Positions 1-6,800 of a stretch of 40,226 nt of DNA are shown one piece after another. Source of the DNA: Candidatus Poribacteria bacterium. Its GTDB lineage: Bacteria; Poribacteria; WGA-4E; WGA-3G. Both the position numbers and the translations under genes were made by a program. The notes beneath the pieces are model-generated. The model did not search any database. It was not told the DNA's origin and saw only the letters and a list, made by a program, of their open reading frames with translations. The stretch lies in contig JAJEIE010000024.1 of assembly GCA_022827625.1 (NCBI GenBank), forward strand, positions 1 to 40,226, written 5' to 3'. The number at the start of each line of letters is the position of its first letter. The stretch's first letter is position 1.

Positions 1-1
1 C

Positions 2-331
2 TGCGAGCGGTTTGACCTTATCGCGACCGAGACGCTGAACCTTGACGGTATGAAACGCCTCTGGGGACGCAAAGTCTCTGACCTCGCTTTCGGGCAGTTT
101 GTTGAGATTTTGAAGTTCAAGTGTTTCAAACATAATCGTGAGTTCCGTCAAGTCGGACAGTGGACAGCTACAACGAAACCTTGTTCGGATTGTGGGTATC
201 ACAACACAAACCTAACACTTTCAGAGAGGCAGTGGATATGTCCTGACTGTGGTTCTCACCACGACCGAGACGTAAACGCTGCGATAAACATCTTACGGGC
301 TGCTTGCGATCCCGTTGTGGAGACGGTGTAA
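2..331 (+). CDS. tnpB: IS200/IS605-family TnpB (OrfB), 5'-truncated by window edge
   Basis: The reading frame is open from base 2 and ends at TAA 329-331, so only the C-terminal ~109 residues are visible. The partial protein begins CERFDLIATETLNLDGM. The Glu of the IATETLNL stretch fits the RuvC-II acidic residue. A zinc-ribbon pair follows (CSDCG and CPDCG, about 20 residues apart), then HDRDVNAAINIL, which supplies the RuvC-III Asp. These are hallmarks of TnpB, the RNA-guided DNA nuclease of IS605/IS607-type elements and ancestor of Cas12. The rest of the gene and any tnpA lie outside the window. The visible part is intact, with no frameshift. The element ends just before the recG stop codon, so it inserted tail-first against that gene. 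Confidence 0.9.
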   Translation, partial: CERFDLIATETLNLDGMKRLWGRKVSDLAFGQFVEILKFKCFKHNREFRQVGQWTATTKPCSDCGYHNTNLTLSERQWICPDCGSHHDRDVNAAINILRAACDPVVETV

Positions 332-410
332 GTCGGTTTCTCAGAAACCGTTGCTGTCTACGAAGCAGAAGCCCAATCCTTCAGGTTTGGGTGCCTTGAC
401 TGGGTTCTCC
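250..410 (+). ncRNA. Candidate omega RNA / right end of the tnpB element
   Basis: In characterised IS605-type elements the guide (omega) RNA overlaps the 3' end of tnpB and runs to the right end of the element. Here the stretch after the TnpB stop is densely structured. There is an 8-bp stem CGGTTTCT/AGAAACCG (334-350, one-base centre). A TGCT/AGCA hairpin follows around 352-366. A stem CCCAATCCT/AGGTTTGGG (372-391, one mismatch) then sits close to the presumed right end. The RNA boundaries are inferred; only the hairpins are seen directly. Confidence 0.4.
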
Positions 411-416
411 TTATAA

Positions 417-3206
417 TTAACCAACCGATGCGATTTCCAAATTGTCTCTCCAATGTTTCTGTAACATCCGCTTCAGCAGTTGATGCTCATGCACCTCCAG
501 CCGTGGATCGGCTTTGATTAATGATTCCGCTTCTTTCTTTGCCGCTTCCAAAAGCGAGGCATCTTGAATAATATTCGCAATCTTGAAATTTGGGATACCC
601 GATTGACGAGTCCCGAAAAACTCACCGGGTCCGCGGATGTTCAAGTCTGCTTCCGCAATCTGAAAGCCGTTGTTCGTCCGGATCATTGCCTGAATCCGTT
701 GGTAAGAGTCGTCACCCCTTGGCGAAGCGACGAGATAACACGCCGATTGATGCGCACCACGTCCGACGCGTCCGCGCAATTGGTGCAACTGTGAGAGTCC
801 AAACCGCTCGGCATTCTCAATCACCATCAACGTCGCGTTCGGCACATCAATACCCACCTCGATTACCGTTGTTGAGACGAGGATGTCGATATGTCTATCC
901 TTGAAGCTCCCCATCACTTCCTGTTTTTCAACGGATTTCATTTGCCCGTGCAGTAGACCGACCCGCAAGTCTGGAAATACGTCGTTCTGAAGATGCGCTG
1001 CCATTTCCGTCGCCGCTTTGAGTTCTTCCAGTTTTTCGGACTCTTCAACGAGCGGGTAGACGACATAAGCCTGCCGTCCACGCTGGATCTCTTTCCGAAG
1101 AGTGTCATATAGTTTTTCCCGACCGTTTTCCCGTATCCAATGCGTCCGAATTTGCTGTCTACCGGGTGGCATTTCATCTATGACAGATACATTTAGGTCT
1201 CCGTAAAGGGTCAACGCGAGTGTTCTCGGAATCGGTGTTGCTGTCATAACGAGGACATCCGGCGACGGGGCGGCTGTATCGAGATGTTTTTGTGCTTCCG
1301 TTGCAGATTGTGCTTTGTTACGGAGCGTTGCGCGTTGCATCACACCGAATCGGTGTTGTTCGTCGATGATAACGAGTCCAAGTTTGTGGAAATCTACGCC
1401 TTCCTGTATCAAAGCCTGTGTCCCGACGATGAGGTCTGCAGTGCCGTTTGCAATTGCCGTCAGTGCCTCTTCACGCTCGGCTTTGGGGAGGTCGCTTTTC
1501 AGAAGCACAACGTTTATTTTTTTCTTATCCTGTTGCTCGGTTTCTGTAGACACATCGCGATGTATAGCCTCGAGCATATCAGAGAGGTTGTAATAGTGCT
1601 GCTCGGCGAGGATTTCAGTCGGCACCATCAAGGCACCTTGGTATCCGTTTTCAATCGCACAAAGGAGTGCCATCGCTGCAACAACAGTTTTCCCCGAACC
1701 GACATCGCCTTGGATAAGTCGATTCATGACTCGCTTTTGCTGCATATCGTTCTGTATTTCCCTGAAGACCCGTTTTTGCGCACCGGTTAGCTTGTAAGGC
1801 AGCGAAGCCATGAAATCCGATAATAGAGAGGGTGACGTATTTCCTGAACCCATTCCAACCCGAAACGCGATGCCCGCCTCCAAGGTCTTACGCTCTTTTT
1901 TCATCTCCATTCCGGCACTGAGGAGGAAAAATTCCTCAAAAGCGAGCCGTTTTTGTGCGGCTTCTTGATGTGCCTCTGAGGTTGGGAAATGGATCTCATT
2001 GATAGCGAGTTGTCGGTCGATTAAGCCTTGCCGTTTGCGGAGTTCGAGCGGGAGAATCTCAGGAATTTCTTGCCCGTATTCATCAAGCGCAGTCCGCATC
2101 CATAGACGCAGCATTTTCGCCGTCAGTTTCGCCGTGAGCGGATATTTCGGAACGATTCGCTTTGTATGAATTAAGTTGTCTTCCTCAAATAATTCAAACT
2201 CGTAATCGGTCGCTTGGGTTTCGTTGTAACGGCGCGAGAACTTACCGCTAACGACGACTTCAGTATCCACTGGCAGCAGGGACTTCATAATACCGATGCG
2301 CCGACCGAAATTAACGAGGACGGCTACACCGGTCCCGTCGTAAATCGAGATTTTACCGATCCGTTTTCCCTTTGCTGTCGGAGACGACGTGTGGTTAACG
2401 ACCTTCCCTTGAATCGTCTCCGGTTCGTCATCTTCAGTTCTTCCGACCCTATAAATCTCGATTGTCTTGGAGCGGTCAATATAATCGCGCGGATAGTATG
2501 CCAGTAGTTCGCCAACCGTTCGGAGATTAAGTTCTGACAGAAGCATTGCCGCCCGCCGCGGACCGATCCCTTTGAGATACTGGAGCGATTCGGATAAGAA
2601 ATCGAGCGAGCTCAGGTCTGTCGAAACGGGAATATCTGAGATTGGCACGGCGGCTGACGGTTTTTCTGTAGAGGTATTTTGGGTTTGTGTCGGAGGAACC
2701 TCGGCGTCGCGGAAGAGTGGTAACGTCTCTTTGCGTGTCCTCTGGGTGGTGCGTTCCTTTGTCGTTTCCTGCTTTGGCGGCGCGCTGTCTGAGTGGTTCA
2801 CTTTCTCTTGAAAAAGCGGCAGCGACGCTGTTTGTGCGTTTTTTCTACTTGTGGGAGGGGTTTGCGGCGCTTCCGCGTCTACAGCAGTTCTATTTGTGAG
2901 AGGCGTTTCCAACCCCGAGCGGGTTTGCCGCTTGTGTCCGAGTGCTGCCTCAATACGTTTTGTTGCTTCCTCAAGCGTGCGTTGTCGTTCAGTCGGCGAG
3001 GCAGCTGCGTAATTTTGAAAGAGATCTGCTAAGTCGTGCAGCACCTCTTTTTCACTTCCCTTTAAGCCAAGGGCATCTCCATTTTTTACCCATAATTGGA
3101 CGTAGCTCCCTAACCCGTTGACAACGACATCGTCTTGGCACCCTTTTCGGCGTTCTTGTTGGAACGGACGGCGGATGGTGTTAAGAATTGTTGTGAAATT
3201 ATTCAT
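417..3206 (-). CDS. recG: ATP-dependent DNA helicase RecG with long N-terminal extension
   Basis: RecG remodels stalled replication forks and Holliday junctions. The 929-residue protein is longer than the usual 690-820. Residues 1-100 form a helical extension. Residues 105-195 are a Pro/Thr/Gln-rich linker containing two SLPLF/TLPLF motifs (128-132 and 161-165). The wedge/OB domain starts near 205 (LKGIGPRRA). The helicase core has Walker A GDVGSGKT (500-507), DEQH box (615-618), TATPIPRTLAL and the C-terminal LHQLRGRVGRG motif, all intact. The ATG at 3206 has no good Shine-Dalgarno but is the first start in frame. The gene is convergent with the tnpB element and ends only a few bases from it. 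Its upstream side borders a MITE-like element. Confidence 0.97.
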   Translation of the reverse strand: MNNFTTILNTIRRPFQQERRKGCQDDVVVNGLGSYVQLWVKNGDALGLKGSEKEVLHDLADLFQNYAAASPTERQRTLEEATKRIEAALGHKRQTRSGLETPLTNRTAVDAEAPQTPPTSRKNAQTASLPLFQEKVNHSDSAPPKQETTKERTTQRTRKETLPLFRDAEVPPTQTQNTSTEKPSAAVPISDIPVSTDLSSLDFLSESLQYLKGIGPRRAAMLLSELNLRTVGELLAYYPRDYIDRSKTIEIYRVGRTEDDEPETIQGKVVNHTSSPTAKGKRIGKISIYDGTGVAVLVNFGRRIGIMKSLLPVDTEVVVSGKFSRRYNETQATDYEFELFEEDNLIHTKRIVPKYPLTAKLTAKMLRLWMRTALDEYGQEIPEILPLELRKRQGLIDRQLAINEIHFPTSEAHQEAAQKRLAFEEFFLLSAGMEMKKERKTLEAGIAFRVGMGSGNTSPSLLSDFMASLPYKLTGAQKRVFREIQNDMQQKRVMNRLIQGDVGSGKTVVAAMALLCAIENGYQGALMVPTEILAEQHYYNLSDMLEAIHRDVSTETEQQDKKKINVVLLKSDLPKAEREEALTAIANGTADLIVGTQALIQEGVDFHKLGLVIIDEQHRFGVMQRATLRNKAQSATEAQKHLDTAAPSPDVLVMTATPIPRTLALTLYGDLNVSVIDEMPPGRQQIRTHWIRENGREKLYDTLRKEIQRGRQAYVVYPLVEESEKLEELKAATEMAAHLQNDVFPDLRVGLLHGQMKSVEKQEVMGSFKDRHIDILVSTTVIEVGIDVPNATLMVIENAERFGLSQLHQLRGRVGRGAHQSACYLVASPRGDDSYQRIQAMIRTNNGFQIAEADLNIRGPGEFFGTRQSGIPNFKIANIIQDASLLEAAKKEAESLIKADPRLEVHEHQLLKRMLQKHWRDNLEIASVG

Positions 3207-3226
3207 ATTTTTATCAAACTCACGTT

Positions 3227-3344
3227 ATATAGTAAAGCCTACAATTAAATGGACACTCGGAAATTGGCGAGGTTCGGAAACCTCGCCAGCGGCGGTGAGG
3301 TATTAGATCCTGTTATGTTCACATATTTTTGGACTTTACTATAT
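3227..3344. repeat. MITE-like element with ATATAGTAAAG terminal inverted repeats
   Basis: A 118-bp segment is bounded by perfect 11-bp inverted repeats, ATATAGTAAAG (3227-3237) and CTTTACTATAT (3334-3344). Inside is a 9-bp-stem palindrome GGCGAGGTT/AACCTCGCC (3266-3287). It has no coding capacity. The ends finish in TA, which suggests a TA target duplication as made by IS630/Tc1-type transposases; that part is inference. It fills the gap between recG and the PhyH promoter. Confidence 0.6.
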
Positions 3345-3389
3345 TAGACACAAATTCAGCAAACGTTGGGCGTTTGTAGCAAAATAGGA

Positions 3390-3418
3390 TTGACGCAACA
3401 TCGCAAATCGCCTATAAT
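3390..3418 (+). promoter_or_regulatory. Sigma-70-type promoter for the PhyH gene
   Basis: TTGACG (3390-3395), a 17-bp spacer and a perfect TATAAT (3413-3418). Transcription would start near 3425. That makes the upstream TTG at 3428 an unlikely start codon and supports the ATG at 3488. Confidence 0.75.
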
Positions 3419-3487
3419 CTTTTTAAGTTGACGGACTCGCAATATTTGGTATGTAATTCTTTCCAGTCCATGAAAAGGAGCGACACT

Positions 3488-4324
3488 ATGCTATCTCCAT
3501 ATTTGACGGATGTCCAAGAAAAAGAGTGGCAGAAAGAAGGGTTCCTGATTATTAAAAACGTCCTTTCCCCTGAAGAGATTCAAACGCTTTTAGCAGCTGT
3601 AGATTCTGTGATTGAAACCTACGTCCAAGAAACCCCGAACCTGCAAGGTAATAATCGGTTCGGAAAAGGGGCTTATACGATTATCCGCGCAATTGAGCGG
3701 ACAGATGTCCTTGACCGACTCACTGACCATCCACGTACCTTCGGCACAATCCTCTCGTTAATGGGGCCCTATCTCCAGATTATGGGAACGCAGATTTACG
3801 TCCGACACCCAGATGTAGATGCTTTGATGGGGTTTCATACCGATGCTGGACCCTCGCTGCAACGGATTCATCCGCATGAAGACAGTTTACCACTGCAATT
3901 TAAAATCCAGTTTTTCTTAACCGATTTGACTGAACCCAACCAAGGGAATTTTATGTGTGTACCCGGTAGCCATAAGATTCCGTTCCCTGAAAATAGATTT
4001 GAGAAAGGCGAATATCCTGAAGGGGCGATTCAAGTCCTCGCAGAAGCCGGGGATGCCGTCATCTTTCCTTGGGCGATGTGGCACGGGGTCGGACCGAATC
4101 GGACGGAACGTATCCGCAAAAGCGTCACCTTCCGTTATGGACAGATGTGGAGCCGTCCTTACGATTACGACAAACTGCCCGCCGATGTCCTCACACGGAT
4201 GACACCGCGCCGTCGTAGATTATTCGGCGACATGGGGGAGAACTATCATCCAACCGATTACTTCAAACCCCACGATCAACTTGAAATGATTTACGCCGAC
4301 GACTGGCATGTGCCGCATCCGTAA
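3488..4324 (+). CDS. Phytanoyl-CoA dioxygenase (PhyH) family protein
   Basis: This is a 278-residue member of the Fe(II)/2-oxoglutarate dioxygenase superfamily, PhyH branch. These enzymes hydroxylate small organic substrates; the substrate here is unknown. The facial triad is visible: H117-x-D119 in GFHTDAG and distal H199 in WAMWHG. R210 lies eleven residues on and probably binds 2-oxoglutarate. The start at 3488 is chosen because AAGGAG (3475-3480) stands 7 nt before it. The frame extends upstream to a TTG at 3428, but that codon lies only about 10 bp past the -10 box. The gene is monocistronic and convergent with the nucleoside hydrolase. A second PhyH paralogue lies at 29782. Confidence 0.92.
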   Translation: MLSPYLTDVQEKEWQKEGFLIIKNVLSPEEIQTLLAAVDSVIETYVQETPNLQGNNRFGKGAYTIIRAIERTDVLDRLTDHPRTFGTILSLMGPYLQIMGTQIYVRHPDVDALMGFHTDAGPSLQRIHPHEDSLPLQFKIQFFLTDLTEPNQGNFMCVPGSHKIPFPENRFEKGEYPEGAIQVLAEAGDAVIFPWAMWHGVGPNRTERIRKSVTFRYGQMWSRPYDYDKLPADVLTRMTPRRRRLFGDMGENYHPTDYFKPHDQLEMIYADDWHVPHP

Positions 4325-4356
4325 GGCTAACCGATCCTATAGGTCCCTGTCTGGTA

Positions 4357-4377
4357 GGTGCGGTTTGCAACCGCACC
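4357..4377. repeat. Short palindrome GGTGCGGTT-TGC-AACCGCACC
   Basis: A perfect 9-bp stem with a TGC loop sits between the convergent PhyH and nucleoside hydrolase genes. Near-identical stems occur at 33162-33183, with related ones at 3266-3287 and 23009-23033, so it belongs to a dispersed family. It could act as a bidirectional terminator, but there is no adjacent T-tract. Confidence 0.6.
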
Positions 4378-4400
4378 GAATCCTCTCCAAAATCCTCACT

Positions 4401-5321
4401 TCAGTCGGTGTGTTCCTGCAATTTCTCAAACAGATCCCGGAAAATCGCATCCCGATTGACACTCGATGCAACGCGCATAAGGTGTCGGCTGTTGTCAAAA
4501 CTCCATGTCGCTGCTTCTGTCAAGATGGGGCTGTGGACGATTTCTGTCGGCACCCACGATGGATTGACGAGATATGCCGTTGCAGATATATCCCAGATTA
4601 CCTTTGACCAAGCGTAGTGATCGCTTGAATAGTCTTTAAAGATCTCGACGAGATAATCTCCGATTTTACCTCTTCCTTGCACATACCGTTCCATCTCTGC
4701 AACCGTTGTGTGCAGATGTGAGACAACGCCGCGCGCCGGAAGCCAAACGAACGGCACCCCGCAATCCAAGACGACTTGGGCACTGACAAGGTCTTGCATG
4801 AGGTTGAACTCGCGGGTGTGGGGCCAGTACAACGGATTTCCGCCAAGCCAGATAACGACAATTCGTTTAATGATTTCGGGTTCTATGAGGATCGCAGCGG
4901 CGACATTTGTTATTGCGCCTACAGCGACGACATAAAGCGGTTCTTCTGTACTCGCCATTGCCCGTTCAATCAAGTCAGTCGCCGCATCGCTTGGTACGGG
5001 GGTCTCCTTGTCGGGGAGAAACGTTCTGGCACCGCGATAGACGAATCCATCGGTAGGCACATTCAGAAAATCTAAAAGCCGTATGATTTCGTCATAACTT
5101 TTCTCCATACCATCTTCGGGACTCTCTGAGCGATTGTTGTGGAAAGGGACGGCGTAGAGTGCCTCAACGTCGAGGTGTTCGGGTGAGAGCAGCGCGTGAA
5201 CGACTGCAAACTGATCGTCAATTTCGTTATAGGTGTCAGTGTCAAGCACCATCCGTACCCGTCCTGTCGGGGGTTGGAGCATCTCCAAGCGTTTCGACTC
5301 TGACAGCGTCGGAAAATTCAT
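4401..5321 (-). CDS. Inosine/uridine-preferring nucleoside hydrolase family protein
   Basis: The 306-residue protein belongs to the IUNH family, which cleaves the N-glycosidic bond of ribonucleosides using a Ca2+-bound Asp cluster. The N-terminal cluster reads DTDTYNEIDD (D27, D29, D35, D36), compared with canonical DTDPGIDD. VAVGAITNVA and a later EFNLMQD segment match the substrate and metal loop. The longer frame begins with GTG at 5366, but a TATACT box (5357-5362) lies inside that extension. The ATG at 5321, with AAGG about 11 nt upstream, is therefore preferred. The changed residues in the Asp signature mean substrate preference cannot be assumed. Confidence 0.85.
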   Translation of the reverse strand: MNFPTLSESKRLEMLQPPTGRVRMVLDTDTYNEIDDQFAVVHALLSPEHLDVEALYAVPFHNNRSESPEDGMEKSYDEIIRLLDFLNVPTDGFVYRGARTFLPDKETPVPSDAATDLIERAMASTEEPLYVVAVGAITNVAAAILIEPEIIKRIVVIWLGGNPLYWPHTREFNLMQDLVSAQVVLDCGVPFVWLPARGVVSHLHTTVAEMERYVQGRGKIGDYLVEIFKDYSSDHYAWSKVIWDISATAYLVNPSWVPTEIVHSPILTEAATWSFDNSRHLMRVASSVNRDAIFRDLFEKLQEHTD

Positions 5322-5751
5322 AAGCGGTTTTACCTTGTGAATTGAGAGTTTTCTTGAGTATAGCACGTCTGGAGAAAAATGGGAATTTATTTCTATCTGT
5401 TTTGGTGTTGAATAAGCCTATCCTGCGTGAAAACGGAGGTGAATGTAGTTTTAACTTAACGGTATATTTCTTCGTAATTTCCCCTAAAAATGTTACACCA
5501 ATGTAACATTTTGTGTGCGGTGTGTACCGTTAGAGAACCCAGTTGCCATAAGGGTTCGTTGATGTTTCGTTCTCAATTTTCTTTTGTGAAAAAAAATAAT
5601 TTGGCGGAGAGTGGAGCATTTTTTCTATTGGCAAATCAACGGTATGAATGCCTTATGGGCATTCCCCGGGCTATTAGCTGTCGGAAACCGTCGGAAACTA
5701 TTGTTTGTAGGTTGATACATTATTCGCCTCTTTGGAAAGTCTTATGATATA
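5322..5751. other. 430-bp intergenic region with several palindromes, no gene recognised
   Basis: It contains AATGTTACA/TGTAACATT (5489-5510, loop CCAA), GAACCC/GGGTTC (5535-5557) and GAATGCC/GGCATTC (5646-5664, loop TTATG). An 85-codon + strand frame at 5490-5747 crosses all three palindromes and has no recognisable domain or ribosome site, so it is not called. The right end is very AT-rich (5740-5765). A related GGAATGCC/GGCGTTCC palindrome occurs near 39475. Confidence 0.6.
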
Positions 5752-5925
5752 TTATATATTTTTACTAACTGATGTCAAGTTAAAATGGGTTATAAGTTGT
5801 GGGAAGGGGATCAATTTGGCAATAGATTTTCCGTTGCTATCCAAGATAATTTCCTCTCCTGCCACAGCGCGCTTGACCAACTGAGGCAAACTGTCTTTTG
5901 ACTGTTCATGTATATCAATATGCAT
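5752..5925 (-). CDS. Orphan Phd/YefM-type antitoxin, short
   Basis: The 57-residue protein begins MHIDIHEQSKDSLPQLV and continues VAGEEIILDSNGKSIAKLIP. This matches the Phd/YefM DNA-binding domain pattern (helix, then GEExxI...GKxxAxLxP). The frame can be extended upstream to 5982, but the family match begins at this ATG, and GATGAGAT lies about 9 nt before it. It is shorter than the usual ~80 residues, so the C-terminal toxin-binding tail is minimal. No Doc, RelE or PIN toxin is visible on either side. It is the last gene of a three-gene - strand run that starts with the SNase-like gene. Confidence 0.7.
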   Translation of the reverse strand: MHIDIHEQSKDSLPQLVKRAVAGEEIILDSNGKSIAKLIPFPQLITHFNLTSVSKNI

Positions 5926-5953
5926 TTGTCTTATCTCATCCAATTTTGCTTTT

Positions 5954-6181
5954 TTATTCACCCTCTGGAGGTAAAACTTCATCTATTCTATCAGGTGGGA
6001 ACCAGGTAGGTAGCGCTGCGAGGTGTGACTTGTTGATAGGTACTTGTAAGTTGTAACGTTCGGTGACTGAACTAACAAGGTCCAGAAGCCAATCAGGAGC
6101 GGAAGGATCGACTACTACTTCTTGGATTAGTGGATTTAGGTAGAGAAAAATATTAACGCGGAGGGTGCGACCATTTGGCAT
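5954..6181 (-). CDS. Small protein of unknown function
   Basis: This 75-residue frame (begins MPNGRTLRVN, ends IDEVLPPEGE) overlaps the SNase-like gene by 29 bp and ends 28 bp before the antitoxin start, as in an operon. I do not recognise a family. An alternative ATG at 6205 would add eight residues. Neither start has a clear Shine-Dalgarno, so translation may depend on coupling to the gene upstream. The composition is mixed polar and hydrophobic, with no signal peptide or membrane segment. Confidence 0.45.
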   Translation of the reverse strand: MPNGRTLRVNIFLYLNPLIQEVVVDPSAPDWLLDLVSSVTERYNLQVPINKSHLAALPTWFPPDRIDEVLPPEGE

Positions 6182-6545
6182 GACCACTATAGACCATAAT
6201 TGCATTTATAAACACGTGGTCTGGATATCGCCATACATCAGCAACTACGTGATCGTGAGAAATTCCTACCGGCTTGAATGTGATCTGTTTTCCCTCCAGA
6301 AATTGTTTCAGATAGCGGACAGCCTTTTCCCCTTGTGGAGTGCCAATTTCTGGGGCATTTATATTTTTTAAACGAATCTTATTAAACATATTTGGGCGGC
6401 TCAACTGTTCCAGTGGAGTTTCGGCGGGGAGGGGACCTCCTATTAGCCTTTCCATCGGAGTCTGCATCGCGGTTCTCCGGGAAATTTCAGGACTAACCTC
6501 AACCGTATCCCCATCAATGACTTTCGTTACAACATGCGTTTGCAT
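6153..6545 (-). CDS. Staphylococcal-nuclease-like (SNase/TNase) protein, probably catalytically altered
   Basis: The 130-residue protein follows the SNase OB-fold pattern. It has VTKVIDGDTVEV (metal Asp region, D11-D13), KIRLKNINAPEIGTPQG (R58 and E66, equivalent to Arg35 and Glu43 of staphylococcal nuclease), a helix AVRYLKQFLEGK, and a C-terminal FINAIMVYSGHAKW. An extra ~33-residue Pro/Arg-rich loop (about 22-54) is inserted after the first strands. The usual YGR motif carrying catalytic Arg87 is replaced by SHDHVVADVW, so phosphodiester cleavage may be weak or lost. The start is well supported: AAGGAG stands 7 nt before the ATG, and there is a promoter at 6608-6636. No signal peptide is seen, unlike secreted nucleases. 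Confidence 0.8.
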   Translation of the reverse strand: MQTHVVTKVIDGDTVEVSPEISRRTAMQTPMERLIGGPLPAETPLEQLSRPNMFNKIRLKNINAPEIGTPQGEKAVRYLKQFLEGKQITFKPVGISHDHVVADVWRYPDHVFINAIMVYSGHAKWSHPPR

Positions 6546-6607
6546 CTTTTTACTCCTTTTCTCGGAAATTTAGTAAGCGGAGTTATAGACCAACAATTAC
6601 ATATTAA

Positions 6608-6636
6608 ATCATACCACATTCTTGCGCATAAAACAA
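6608..6636 (-). promoter_or_regulatory. Promoter for the SNase-antitoxin run
   Basis: Read on the - strand: TTGTTT (6631-6636), a 17-bp spacer and TATGAT (6608-6613), about 60 bp upstream of the SNase-like start codon. Confidence 0.55.
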
Positions 6637-6684
6637 ATAGAAATCATGTTCCTGTAAATAGAAGTATATGGAGCTGATGTCTTC

Positions 6685-6754
6685 AGTCCCAGCGGGGCGA
6701 CAGGTCTATAGCTGCGTAATACCCCACCTCTAAAGCCCCAGCGGGGCGACATGT
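6685..6754. repeat. Two copies of a CCCAGCGGGGCGACA repeat
   Basis: The motif CCCAGCGGGGCGACA occurs near 6688 and again near 6737, about 48 bp apart. The second copy is longer at its 5' side, giving CCCC-AGC-GGGG as a stem. The repeats lie in the 255-bp gap between the TPR gene 3' end and the SNase promoter, where no gene is recognised. Confidence 0.6.
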
Positions 6755-6800
6755 AAATATTCTAAATCCCAGATTTGCACATTGAAGTTGGAAAATGTTT

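Noticed and set aside
1284-1790. 168-codon + strand frame inside recG
   Set aside because: It is antisense to the conserved helicase core and has no family match; recG coding potential explains it.
3428-3487. TTG start giving a 298-residue PhyH protein
   Set aside because: It lies about 10 bp past the -10 box and has no ribosome site, whereas the ATG at 3488 has AAGGAG at 7 nt.
5490-5747. 85-codon + strand frame
   Set aside because: It crosses three palindromes, has no ribosome site and no recognisable domain.
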